Assembly: GCA_016190375.1 (NCBI GenBank)
Contig: JACPQR010000138.1
Location: 1-40,306 of the forward strand
Direction: 5' to 3'
DNA: 40,306 nt
Source of the DNA: Deltaproteobacteria bacterium
GTDB lineage: Bacteria > Myxococcota_A > Polyangia > JACPQR01
In this document: positions 7,540-16,050 of the stretch, one piece after another
How the letters are laid out: each line of letters starts with the position of its first letter
How positions within the stretch are numbered: position 1 is the stretch's first letter
Position numbers and translations under genes: made by a program
Notes under the pieces: generated by a model
The model's database searches: none
Told to the model about the DNA's origin: nothing
Seen by the model: the letters and a program-made list of their open reading frames with translations, nothing else

Positions 7540-9519
7540 ATGGTCCGCCGCGTCCTCGTTCCCCTGGCCGTGGGCCTCTGCTGGTGCGACGGAGGAAGCG
7601 GGCCAGGGCCCGGCGCCGACGCTGGCGACCCCGACGCCGGAGCCGATGCCGCGGCCTCTCCGGACCGAGACGCCTCCACCCAGGTAGTGGAGTCGATCTT
7701 CGTCGTCCCTCGCGAGGGGATCGACTCGGGCTTCTACGATCTCCCCTACCCCTCGGACCTCCGACGCCTGGAGCCCGTGGGCATCGACCTCGAGGGCTTC
7801 CCGAATCCCACGTTCTCGGCTCAGATCGACACGTTCATCCGCCTGCTTCGCGACCAGGTCGACGGTTTCTCGACGAACGGCGCGATGTACGCGCGGTTCA
7901 CGGGCCCGATCGACGAGTCGCTCCTGCCCGATCCGACCGCTTCCCGCGAGGAGGGCTCCTGTGTTGCCCTGATCGATCTCGACTCGGGCGTGAGGCTGCC
8001 CATCGAGGTGCGCTTCCAGGCCGACGCGAGCGACTACTGGGCCCCGAGCACGCTCGCGGTCCGGCCGGTGTCGGGCTTCGTCCTCGGACCTCGGACGCGA
8101 TACGCGCTGGTCGTCACCGCCGACCTGACCGCCGCCGGCGGCGAACCGATCGTCGTCGCCGAGGATCTCAGGGCCATCCTGGGCTCGACCGAGGGAGACG
8201 ACGCGACCGACGACGCGACGATGCGCGTGTACGGGAGCGCGATCGAGCGCCTCGGGGAGCTCGGTCTCGCGCCTGAACGGATCGTCTCGCTCGCCGTGTT
8301 CACCACCATGGACCCCGTCTCCGGGCTGTTCAGCGCGGCCGAAGCGCTGAAGCGGGACGTCGCCGCGCCCGAGGTCACGGAGATCTTCCGGGACTCCAAC
8401 CGTGACGGCTACACGGCCGTGATCGGAAGGTACGCGCCGGCGCCCTTCTACCAGTCGGGCGCGGAGCCCTTCGACGAGCCGGGCTCGGGCGCCATCGTGT
8501 TCGAGAACGGAGAGCCCGTGCTCCAGCGCGAGGACGAGCTCAGGTTCGCCCTCGCGGTGCCGGACGGCGACATGCCCGAGTCGGGCTTTCCGCTGGTCGT
8601 CTACAGCCACGGGACCGGCGGCGATTACAAGAGCTTCATGCAGGACGGCACGGCGGAGCGGCTGGCGGCCGTCGGGATCGCCTCGATCGGCTTCGACCAG
8701 GTGCTGCACGGCGAGCGAGCGCCGCCGGACAGCCAGCCCGAGACGAGCTTCTTCAACTTCCTGAACCCGATCGCGGGCCGCGACAACAACCGGCAGTCCG
8801 CGCTGGACAACGTCCAGCAGGCCAGGCTGGCTCCGAACCTCGTCGTCCCGTCCGACCTTCTGCCGGGCGGCGACGACGTCTTCTTCGACCCCGATCGGCA
8901 GGTGTTCTTCGGCCACTCGCAGGGAGGGCTGAACGGATCCCTGTTCCTCGCCATCGACGACTCGGTCCTGGGCGGAGTGCTGTCCGGGACGGCGGGCGGG
9001 ATCGGGTGGGCGATCCTGCTCAAGACGGAGCCGACCGACATCCTGGAGCTGTTCGAGCTGATCCTGGACCTGGATCGGGAGCGCGAGAACCTGGACATCT
9101 TCCATCCCCTCATCACGCTCCTGCAGACCTTCATCGACCCGTCGGACCCGCTGAACTTCGCCCCCTACTGGTACTCGGAGCCGCGCGTCGGCGCCGGCCG
9201 GAGCATCTTGCAGACGGAGGGCCTGCTCGATGCCCTGTCGCCGCCTCCCGGCATCGAGTCGGTAGCCGTCGCCGGGAGGCTCCCCCTGATCGATCCCGTG
9301 GCGCAGCCGGTGCTCGGGCTCGACCTTCTCGAGCTGGGCGACTTCTCGCCGCCCGTCACCGCCAACGTGACGAGCGCCGGTGGCGACGCCTTCACCGCTG
9401 GGCTCGTGCAGTCGCCCGACTACGGGCACTGGGCGGTCTTCGAGGATCCCGACGTGAAGGCGACGGTGACGGAGTTCGTCCGGTCGGTGGCCGCGAGCCC
9501 GCCAGGAACGATCGAGTAG
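7540..9519 (+). CDS. exported alpha/beta hydrolase, bacterial lipase-like
   Basis: ATG 7540 has AAGGAGG nine bases upstream (an in-frame GTG at 7537 is equally placed) and gives 659 residues. The signal MVRRVLVPLAVGLCWCDGG carries a lipobox-like Cys, followed by an Asp/Ala/Gly-rich linker. Residues about 50-330 form an Ig-like N-terminal part with PYPSDLRR, typical of large surface lipases. The hydrolase core follows: PLVVYSHGTGG (oxyanion-type loop), nucleophile elbow GHSQGG with Ser460, and a candidate catalytic His630 in DYGHWAVF. The acid residue is not fixed. Likely a surface-anchored or secreted esterase/lipase; substrate unknown. It stands alone behind its own promoter, divergent from the moeB operon. 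Confidence 0.75.
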   Translation: MVRRVLVPLAVGLCWCDGGSGPGPGADAGDPDAGADAAASPDRDASTQVVESIFVVPREGIDSGFYDLPYPSDLRRLEPVGIDLEGFPNPTFSAQIDTFIRLLRDQVDGFSTNGAMYARFTGPIDESLLPDPTASREEGSCVALIDLDSGVRLPIEVRFQADASDYWAPSTLAVRPVSGFVLGPRTRYALVVTADLTAAGGEPIVVAEDLRAILGSTEGDDATDDATMRVYGSAIERLGELGLAPERIVSLAVFTTMDPVSGLFSAAEALKRDVAAPEVTEIFRDSNRDGYTAVIGRYAPAPFYQSGAEPFDEPGSGAIVFENGEPVLQREDELRFALAVPDGDMPESGFPLVVYSHGTGGDYKSFMQDGTAERLAAVGIASIGFDQVLHGERAPPDSQPETSFFNFLNPIAGRDNNRQSALDNVQQARLAPNLVVPSDLLPGGDDVFFDPDRQVFFGHSQGGLNGSLFLAIDDSVLGGVLSGTAGGIGWAILLKTEPTDILELFELILDLDRERENLDIFHPLITLLQTFIDPSDPLNFAPYWYSEPRVGAGRSILQTEGLLDALSPPPGIESVAVAGRLPLIDPVAQPVLGLDLLELGDFSPPVTANVTSAGGDAFTAGLVQSPDYGHWAVFEDPDVKATVTEFVRSVAASPPGTIE

Positions 9520-9658
9520 TCGGACGCTGTTCACTGCCGTTCGCACCGTCCGCGCTTGCTGGCGGCCATCGGCGCCGGCGATCGCCAGCCAGGCTGGGCT
9601 CAGGTGCTCGAAATCACACGCGACAAGCCGTGGTACCCGGATTGCATCTGGGACCGTC

Positions 9659-10963
<1,305 letters not shown>

Positions 10964-11003
10964 TGGGCACAATCTATCGCCGGTCCTGCGAGCGGGTACG
11001 CGC

Positions 11004-11009
11004 TATAGT
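11004..11009 (+). promoter_or_regulatory. -10 box TATAGT, nearly leaderless
   Basis: TATAGT ends 7 bases before ATG 11016, so transcription should begin at or beside the start codon. No convincing -35 box is visible. Confidence 0.45.
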
Positions 11010-11015
11010 TCGTGG

Positions 11016-11753
11016 ATGCGTCTTCGACCGGTCTCGATGGCGTGGCTCGTCGCGCTCGCCGGTTGCCCGAAGAGCGATCCACCGGATGGCGGCCACCCGA
11101 CGGACGGCGGAGGCGGAGACGGCGATTCCGACTCGGACGGCGACGGCGACGGCGACCTCCGTGACGCCGAGCCCGACGGTCCCTACAGGCAGGATGGAGG
11201 TCGGGGCTTCAACCTGGGCTCCTGGCAGATCCGCTACGAGTCGCTGGTCTACGAGCCGAACTACCCCGGCGTCCCGAGCGCGCCAGTCAGGGACTGCGAG
11301 GGCGCGGTGATCAAGGTCGTCGTCCCGGCCTTCGCGGAGCAGCTCGGCGTCGACCGGCGCGGCTACCTGAAGGACGGGAAGGTGGTCCAGGAGACCGGCA
11401 CGCTCGAGACTGGCGGGCCATGCTACGCGGTCCTGGACCCCGCGACCTCACCGTGGGGTGCCGGCTCCTACGGACGGCCGCTCGAGCCTTTCCGCTCGGT
11501 CTTCGTCGATCCCGCCCGGGCCGGTGACGGCCGCTGGCTCTACGTGCCGCAGCTCGACCGTGTGCAGATGCCCGGCGACGAGCGCGGCCTCGCCTTCCGC
11601 CACGACGGCTGCGTCCGCGTCGACGACGACGGCGCAACTGGAGAGGTCCTCGAGCTATGGGTGGCGTTCCCCTCCTACGGCGACCAGATCGAGGACGTGC
11701 TGGGAGAAGAGCCGGTCGACGTGTTCCAGGACAGCGCGTACTGCGAGCGGTAG
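11016..11753 (+). CDS. lipoprotein with a 3D (Asp-Asp-Asp)-like domain
   Basis: 245 residues starting MRLRPVSMAWLVALAGCPKS, a lipoprotein signal with C17. A Gly/Asp linker (about 22-60) follows, typical of this genome's surface lipoproteins. The C-terminal half has RWLYVPQLDRVQMPG (173-187), HDGC (196-199), a DDD triad (203-205) and VLELWVAFPSYGDQI, the order seen in the 3D double-psi barrel domains of MltA-like and resuscitation-type cell-wall enzymes. The family link suggests peptidoglycan binding or cleavage, but the MltA catalytic half is absent, so activity is uncertain. A -10 box almost touches the start codon. The next gene is 79 bases downstream with its own promoter. Confidence 0.6.
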   Translation: MRLRPVSMAWLVALAGCPKSDPPDGGHPTDGGGGDGDSDSDGDGDGDLRDAEPDGPYRQDGGRGFNLGSWQIRYESLVYEPNYPGVPSAPVRDCEGAVIKVVVPAFAEQLGVDRRGYLKDGKVVQETGTLETGGPCYAVLDPATSPWGAGSYGRPLEPFRSVFVDPARAGDGRWLYVPQLDRVQMPGDERGLAFRHDGCVRVDDDGATGEVLELWVAFPSYGDQIEDVLGEEPVDVFQDSAYCER

Positions 11754-11794
11754 GCGAAGGGCAGCGGTCCGCGCCGCCGGGTGGCTCGTCCAGG

Positions 11795-11823
11795 TTGTGG
11801 CCGGACGAGCTTCGTCTTACTCT
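11795..11823 (+). promoter_or_regulatory. promoter of the AbrB-type antitoxin gene
   Basis: TTGTGG (11795-11800), a 17-base spacer and TACTCT (11818-11823) precede ATG 11833; the short leader contains GGGAAAG. AbrB-type antitoxins usually repress their own promoter, so an operator here is expected but not seen directly. Confidence 0.45.
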
Positions 11824-11832
11824 TCGGGAAAG

Positions 11833-12102
11833 ATGAAGGCCGCCGCGACCCACCTGTCCAACAAGGGCCAGATAGTCATCCCGAAGCAGATTCGAGACAG
11901 GCTGGACTGGAGAGCTGGGATGAGGCTCGAGGTGGAGGCCTTCGATGACGGGACCGCCGTGCTTCGCCCGGAGCCCTACGACCTGGACTCGCTGATGGAC
12001 CAGCTCGCGGGCTGCTTGTCGGAGGGCGACCCGATCGCCGAGCCGGAGGCGGAGCACCGCGCGGAGGTCGAAGAGGATGAGCGTCGGCGCCGCCGTCGTT
12101 GA
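11833..12102 (+). CDS. AbrB/MazE-type (SpoVT fold) antitoxin
   Basis: 89 residues. The N-terminal swapped-hairpin DNA-binding domain is intact: HLSNKGQIVIPKQIRDRL, then GMRLEVEAFDDGTAVLRP, the classic SpoVT-AbrB pattern. The C-terminal part (YDLDSLMDQLAGCL and an acidic/Arg tail) is the region that would bind and neutralise a PIN toxin. The partner gene begins inside this one (ATG 12077, 26-base overlap) but is wrecked, so this protein is now an orphan and may persist only as an autorepressor. ATG 11833 is chosen because it begins exactly at the domain and has a promoter just upstream. Confidence 0.8.
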   Translation: MKAAATHLSNKGQIVIPKQIRDRLDWRAGMRLEVEAFDDGTAVLRPEPYDLDSLMDQLAGCLSEGDPIAEPEAEHRAEVEEDERRRRRR

Positions 12103-12361
12103 CGCGTGGGCGGCGCTCGTGCCGATGCCTTTGCGGTCGCGACGGCCAGGCTCGAAGGCGCCTCGATTGGGACCTCCCCGTCTCCCCCGTCTCCCTGTTG
12201 ATGCTCCGGCTCGGGTCTGCGGCCGGATCCGGAGGTTTCACAGGAAGGCGGGAAGGCAGGAAGGCCGGATCGGCGGATTCTCCGGAGCGCTTCTGACCGG
12301 CGACCCGGAGATCATCGCCCTACCTCGCGAAGTCGTGCGGGTCCTGCGGCTGGTCCGGTGA
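12077..12361 (+). pseudogene. PIN-domain (VapC-like) toxin, internally deleted and interrupted
   Basis: Three pieces of a PIN ribonuclease are visible. The start, MSVGAAVVDAWAAL from 12077, is the first acidic strand of PIN toxins. From about 12118 a different frame reads RADAFAVATARLEGA, the conserved second half of the active site. The end, GALLTGDPEIIALPREVVRV (12284 on), returns to the first frame and stops at 12361. About 80 central residues expected of the family are missing between pieces one and two, and about 124 bases of a palindromic repeat separate pieces two and three. The intact protein would have been an Mg-dependent RNase; this one cannot fold as such. Confidence 0.75.
12163..12286. 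repeat. palindromic dispersed repeat, copy 2, inside the PIN toxin gene
   Basis: The boundaries are set by the host gene: coding sense of the PIN motif stops at 12162 (LEGA) and resumes at about 12287 (LLTGDPE). Inside, an inverse arm (12174-12199, CTCCCCGTCTCC and on) and a direct arm (12240-12265, ACAGG plus AAGGCGGG and AAGGCAGG) can pair, and CTCCGG (12204-12209) with CCGGAG (12229-12234) would extend the stem inward. The arms share the AACAGG(RAGRCGGG)2RAG pattern of copy 1. No coding capacity. A 2-3 base target duplication (GCC/GCG) is possible but not certain. Confidence 0.6.
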
Positions 12362-12431
12362 GGCGGGTGCAGGTCCGACGCCTGCCTCGCGGGGCCGCGG
12401 TCAGTCGCAGCCCGGCGGCTGGGCGTCCGGC

Positions 12432-12935
12432 TCAGTCGGCCGGGTGGAGCCGGTGCTCCATCACGTGACGGAGCGCCTGGAGCGACTCGCCCTCGTCGTC
12501 CTGCTCCCGCATGCCGTAGTAGCGGGTCGGGCCGCCCCACGGGTTCGACTGGAGGTCGAGGCACAGGTCGTAGGGGCGTAGCTCGTTGCACTCCGATACG
12601 GCGTAGGCGAGCTTCGCCGCGCGGCCGTCCTGGGGGAACTGGAGGTCGGCCTCCCCTCCCTTGCGACGATACTCGAAGAGCTCGAACCGACCGACGTAGG
12701 CCGACGCCTCCTGGAAGATGCCGAGCCGCGCGTAGTCGACCATCAAGAACGCGTTGACCTTGTCGGTGTAGCGCTCGGGCTGCGAGTCGACCCAGACGCG
12801 ATTGATGATGAGATCGGGGCTCTCGGCCTGCAGCGCAGCGCCGCCGCCTCCGCCGAGATAGCGCCAGGCGAGATAGGCGAGCACCAGGATCGCGACGAGG
12901 ATGAGCAGCGTCTTCGACTTGTTGCGAGCTCCCAC
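12432..12935 (-). CDS. membrane-anchored hypothetical protein
   Basis: 167 residues from GTG 12935, which has GGAGGAGATC just upstream on the minus strand. The N terminus KSKTLLILVAILVLAYLAWR is a single membrane helix after a basic stretch, so the rest is probably periplasmic (N-in). A Gly run (GGGGG) separates helix and domain. The domain contains DLIINRVWVDSQPERYTDK, an acidic middle and a Cys pair (SECNELRPYDLCLDL) that could form a disulfide. I do not recognise the family. The gene is divergent from the PAP2 gene with 114 bases between starts. No neighbour suggests a function. Confidence 0.7.
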   Translation of the reverse strand: MGARNKSKTLLILVAILVLAYLAWRYLGGGGGAALQAESPDLIINRVWVDSQPERYTDKVNAFLMVDYARLGIFQEASAYVGRFELFEYRRKGGEADLQFPQDGRAAKLAYAVSECNELRPYDLCLDLQSNPWGGPTRYYGMREQDDEGESLQALRHVMEHRLHPAD

Positions 12936-13034
12936 GATCTCCTCCCTTCGAACCGGACCCCTCCTGCTTGCTATCGCTCAGCTTCATACCACACGACGAG
13001 GGCTCGTGCTTCCCTGGCAGGGGCCCGCCCTTGG

Positions 13035-13040
13035 TACACT
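13035..13040 (+). promoter_or_regulatory. -10 box TACACT of the PAP2 gene
   Basis: TACACT (13035-13040) ends 9 bases before GTG 13050, leaving a leader of only a few bases. The -35 region is weak. Confidence 0.4.
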
Positions 13041-13049
13041 GCGGCCCGC

Positions 13050-13769
13050 GTGCGCTGGGTTCCGTTGGTGATCCTGCTGGCTTCCGGTCCCGCTCGGGCC
13101 GACGAGGTCTTCGACCTGCAAGCCGAGGTGGACGCCCCGGTGATCGCTACGTCGCTGGCAATCGCGATCCTGCCCGAGCTGGTGGTGGGCCAGCTCGACG
13201 GCCCCGCCTGCCTCCGCTCGCGCTGCGACCGGCGCGACGTGCCCTGGTTCGACCGCTGGGCCGTCGGTCGAGCGTCGCCCCTCGCGTCGATCATCTCGGA
13301 CGTCCTCGTGCTGGCGATCCCCGTGGCCGGGCTCTCGATCGATCTGGCGACGGAACGCGGAGTGGCGTTCTGGCAGGATGCCGCGGTCGTCTTCGAGGCC
13401 TACGCCATCGACGCGCTTCTGGTGAGCCTGACGAAGTTCGCGGTGCGGCGGCCTCGTCCCTACGTCTACGACCCCGCACGTCCCATGGACCAGAGAGGCA
13501 AGCCAGGCGCTGCGCTCTCTTTCTTTTCGGGGCACGCATCGCTGGCCTTCACCGGTGCCACCGCCTTCGCCGAGGTCTTCCGGCGCAGGCACGACGGCGT
13601 CGCCGTCCCCGTCGTCTACGCCTCGGGCCTCGGGCTCGCCGCCGTCGTCGCTCTGTGTCGGATCCTCGCCGGCAAGCACTACCTCTCGGACGTCCTCGTG
13701 GGCGCTGCCGTCGGCGCGTCGCTCGGCATCCTCGTTCCGGCGCTCCACGACCGGTCAGCGGTGGAGTGA
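13050..13769 (+). CDS. PAP2-family membrane phosphatase
   Basis: 239 residues from GTG 13050, with signal peptide MRWVPLVILLASGPARADE. All three PAP2 acid-phosphatase motifs are present: KFAVRRPRP (K129, R136), FFSGHAS (S160-G-H162) and RILAGKHYLSD (R204, H210, D214). Hydrophobic stretches between them form the membrane bundle. The family removes phosphate from lipids such as phosphatidate or undecaprenyl pyrophosphate on the periplasmic side; the substrate here is not determined. The cleavable signal followed by the core is common for outer-envelope PAP2 proteins. The last 15 bases overlap the convergent cytochrome b gene end. Confidence 0.88.
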   Translation: MRWVPLVILLASGPARADEVFDLQAEVDAPVIATSLAIAILPELVVGQLDGPACLRSRCDRRDVPWFDRWAVGRASPLASIISDVLVLAIPVAGLSIDLATERGVAFWQDAAVVFEAYAIDALLVSLTKFAVRRPRPYVYDPARPMDQRGKPGAALSFFSGHASLAFTGATAFAEVFRRRHDGVAVPVVYASGLGLAAVVALCRILAGKHYLSDVLVGAAVGASLGILVPALHDRSAVE

Positions 13770-15458
13770 GACTCCCGCTCGCCGCTCGCGACGGACGAAC
13801 TGGACGAGGATCTCGATCTCTTCGGGCCCGAGCTGCTCGGCGAAGGACGGCATCTCGTGCGATTCACCGTAGCGAGCCGGATCATCTGGCGCGACGAGCT
13901 GGCCCCGGATCCAATCCTCGGAGCCATACCCACGCAGGTCCGGCCCGTCGGCGGCGCCCGTCGCGCGACCCTCGTGCCCGAATAGATGACAGTCCATGCA
14001 GCTCTCGCGGAAGATCCGCTCGCCGGCGGGAATCCGCGTCATGTCGCGCACCTCCCTCCCGTCCGCTCCCTGCGACTCGAGGAACGTAGCTACCGCGTAC
14101 AGGGCGCTTTCCCCCAGCTCGGTCTGGGGCTCCATGCCGCGGTGCTTCGTGTGGCCGAAGAAATCGGGGTGGGCGGGGTCCTTCACGAGCGCGAGGATCC
14201 ACCTTCGCGAGCCGAAGAAGTGGAGCTCCGAGGCCTTCTCTCCGCCGCGCCCGCCGAGGCGATGGCATTCGGAGCAGTGCTCGGCGAAGAGCTCCGGCCC
14301 GCGTGTCTCGGGATCGCGGCGAAGGAGCTCCGAGGCACCCTCGGGTGGAATGCCCGAGCTGGCGAGCGCCATGGCGCGCCGGGCACGCTGGTCCGCCACT
14401 GCGCGCGCCGCCTGCAGCGCTTCGTCGCGGGCGTCCGCGACGAGGCCCCACACGGTCAGGGCGACGACCCCGAGCGCGATCGCGACGACGGACCCGACCC
14501 ATGGCGCGCGCGCGCGGATCCCCCGATCCTCGCCGCGATCGAGGAGCGGTAACGCGAAGAGGTAGAGGATCACGGCGGCGGGGATCGTGAGCCCGAGGGT
14601 CTGTGAGCGACCGCCGATGTGCTCGAGGAGCACGAAGAGCCAGAGGAAGTACCACTCGGGACGCGCGGGATACTCGCTCGCGGGATCGGCGGGCGCGTCG
14701 AGGGGTGCGCCATGCGAGAGCACGGCGAGCCAGGCGACGATCAGGAGCACGGCGAGCCCTGCCGCGAGATCCTTGAGCAGCTGATCCGGATGGAAACGGG
14801 CGCGCAGCGACAGATCGGCTCGAGGCGGCGGCGTCACGCCGTGCCGTCGAAACAGGTAGAGGTGCAGAGCGAAGAGACCAACGAGGGCGGCCGGCAGGAA
14901 GGCAACGTGCAGCGCGTAGAAGCGCGTCACCGTCGCCGTACCCAGCTCCGCCCCTCCGACGACGAGATCCCTCGCCGCGTCTCCGGCGACGACCGCCAGG
15001 ATGCTCGTGGCCACCTGCGTCGCCCAGAAGCCCTTCTGGTCCCAGGGCAAGAGGTACCCGGTCAGCGCGAACGCCTGAGTGAGAAGAAGGAGGCAGAGCC
15101 CGCTCCACCAGTTCACCTCGCGCGGCCTCTTGTACGCGCCGGTCAGGGAGACCTGCAGCAGGTGGAAGCCCAGCACGACGACCATTGCCTGGGCGCCGTG
15201 GTGATGCATTCCACGAAGAAGCCAGCCGAGGGCGACGCGGTTCTCGATGAAGTAGACGCTTCCCCAGGCAGTCGTCGCCCCGGGGCTGTAGGTCAGCATG
15301 AGGCCGAGGCCGGTCAGCACCTGGATCGCGAGCGCCGCCACGAGCGCGCTCCCGAGCACGTAGGCCCAGCGCGCGCCGCCGGGGATCTCCTCGCCGACTG
15401 CGCCGCGAACCAGGCGGCCCAGCCCCGTCCGGTCCTCGAGGAACGAGCGGACGCCCAA
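13755..15458 (-). CDS. cytochrome b (b6-type) fused to two c-type haem domains
   Basis: 567 residues from TTG 15458, the only start after an in-frame TAG; it lies 3 bases past the Rieske stop. The cytochrome b part (about 1-345) carries haem ligands H85/H99 and H184/H199. Their 14- and 15-residue spacing matches cytochrome b6 rather than mitochondrial b (14/14). PEWY (267-270) marks the quinol-oxidation site. The C-terminal third has two CxxCH motifs, CSECH (395-399) and CMDCH (487-491), each with later Met residues (HRGMEP, HEMPSF) as possible axial ligands. It should pass electrons from quinol via Rieske to the c haems without a separate cytochrome c1 or f. Convergent with PAP2, overlapping by 15 bases. 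Confidence 0.92.
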   Translation of the reverse strand: MGVRSFLEDRTGLGRLVRGAVGEEIPGGARWAYVLGSALVAALAIQVLTGLGLMLTYSPGATTAWGSVYFIENRVALGWLLRGMHHHGAQAMVVVLGFHLLQVSLTGAYKRPREVNWWSGLCLLLLTQAFALTGYLLPWDQKGFWATQVATSILAVVAGDAARDLVVGGAELGTATVTRFYALHVAFLPAALVGLFALHLYLFRRHGVTPPPRADLSLRARFHPDQLLKDLAAGLAVLLIVAWLAVLSHGAPLDAPADPASEYPARPEWYFLWLFVLLEHIGGRSQTLGLTIPAAVILYLFALPLLDRGEDRGIRARAPWVGSVVAIALGVVALTVWGLVADARDEALQAARAVADQRARRAMALASSGIPPEGASELLRRDPETRGPELFAEHCSECHRLGGRGGEKASELHFFGSRRWILALVKDPAHPDFFGHTKHRGMEPQTELGESALYAVATFLESQGADGREVRDMTRIPAGERIFRESCMDCHLFGHEGRATGAADGPDLRGYGSEDWIRGQLVAPDDPARYGESHEMPSFAEQLGPEEIEILVQFVRRERRAGVSLHR

Positions 15459-15461
15459 GAC

Positions 15462-15977
15462 CTAGACCTCACTCCGCCGAGAGGTGCCGCGCCGGAACCT
15501 GGCCCAGCGGACCAGGACCTCGCCCCGGACCACGCGAACATCCAGCGGGTCCATCCCGCGGGGCGAAGGCCCGTCGATGCGGCGCCCTGCCCCGTCGAAC
15601 CTGCTGCGATGACAAGGGCAGGTGAACCCCCCGTCGGCCGCGGGCTCGATCCCGCAGCCGAGGTGAGGACAGACCGCGGACCACGCACGGACGCGCTCGC
15701 CGCCCTTGCGCAAGAGCCACACGGCGCCGAGCGGTCGCCTGGGCGCGCGGATCCATCCGTCGATGGCCTCGCTCACGACCTGGACCCTGCGCGGCTCGCC
15801 GACGCCGAGCGCCTCCAGCCGCGCGACCCGCACGAACCCGCGCCGCGAGCCTCGCCGCCCACGCGTCACGGGATCGAGGACCGAGCCCACGAGCGGCACC
15901 GACGCGATCGCCCCGAACAGCCCGGCCCCGAGCCAGACGATCCATTCGAGCAGTCTCCGGCGATCCGGATCGGCCAT
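15462..15977 (-). CDS. Rieske 2Fe-2S protein of the bc-type complex
   Basis: 171 residues from ATG 15977 (an in-frame ATG at 15986 would add MTA). DRRRLLEW precedes one membrane helix (IVWLGAGLFGAIASVPLVG), so the protein is anchored with its cluster domain outside. The cluster motifs are CPHLGC and CPCHRSRFD, giving two Cys and two His ligands. CxH-x-GC with Pro replacing the usual Thr, and CPCHRS with Arg replacing Gly, are mild variants. Together with the fused cytochrome b-c gene 3 bases downstream it completes a quinol:cytochrome c oxidoreductase in two genes. The start is only 73 bases from the plus-strand VWA gene's ATG, and the regions overlap upstream. Confidence 0.93.
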   Translation of the reverse strand: MADPDRRRLLEWIVWLGAGLFGAIASVPLVGSVLDPVTRGRRGSRRGFVRVARLEALGVGEPRRVQVVSEAIDGWIRAPRRPLGAVWLLRKGGERVRAWSAVCPHLGCGIEPAADGGFTCPCHRSRFDGAGRRIDGPSPRGMDPLDVRVVRGEVLVRWARFRRGTSRRSEV

Positions 15978-16050
15978 CGCGGTCATCCTAGCGCATGGAC
16001 ACCAGGGAGATTCGGTCGACCTCCTGTTCGTCGTCGATGACACCCGCGCC

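Noticed and set aside
9559..9588. Hairpin CTGGCG/CGCCAG after the hydrolase gene
   Set aside because: Only six pairs with a long loop and no T-run; not reported as a terminator.
14619..16040. Plus-strand open frame across the cytochrome b and Rieske genes
   Set aside because: Antisense to two genes with complete cofactor motifs; no coding signature of its own.
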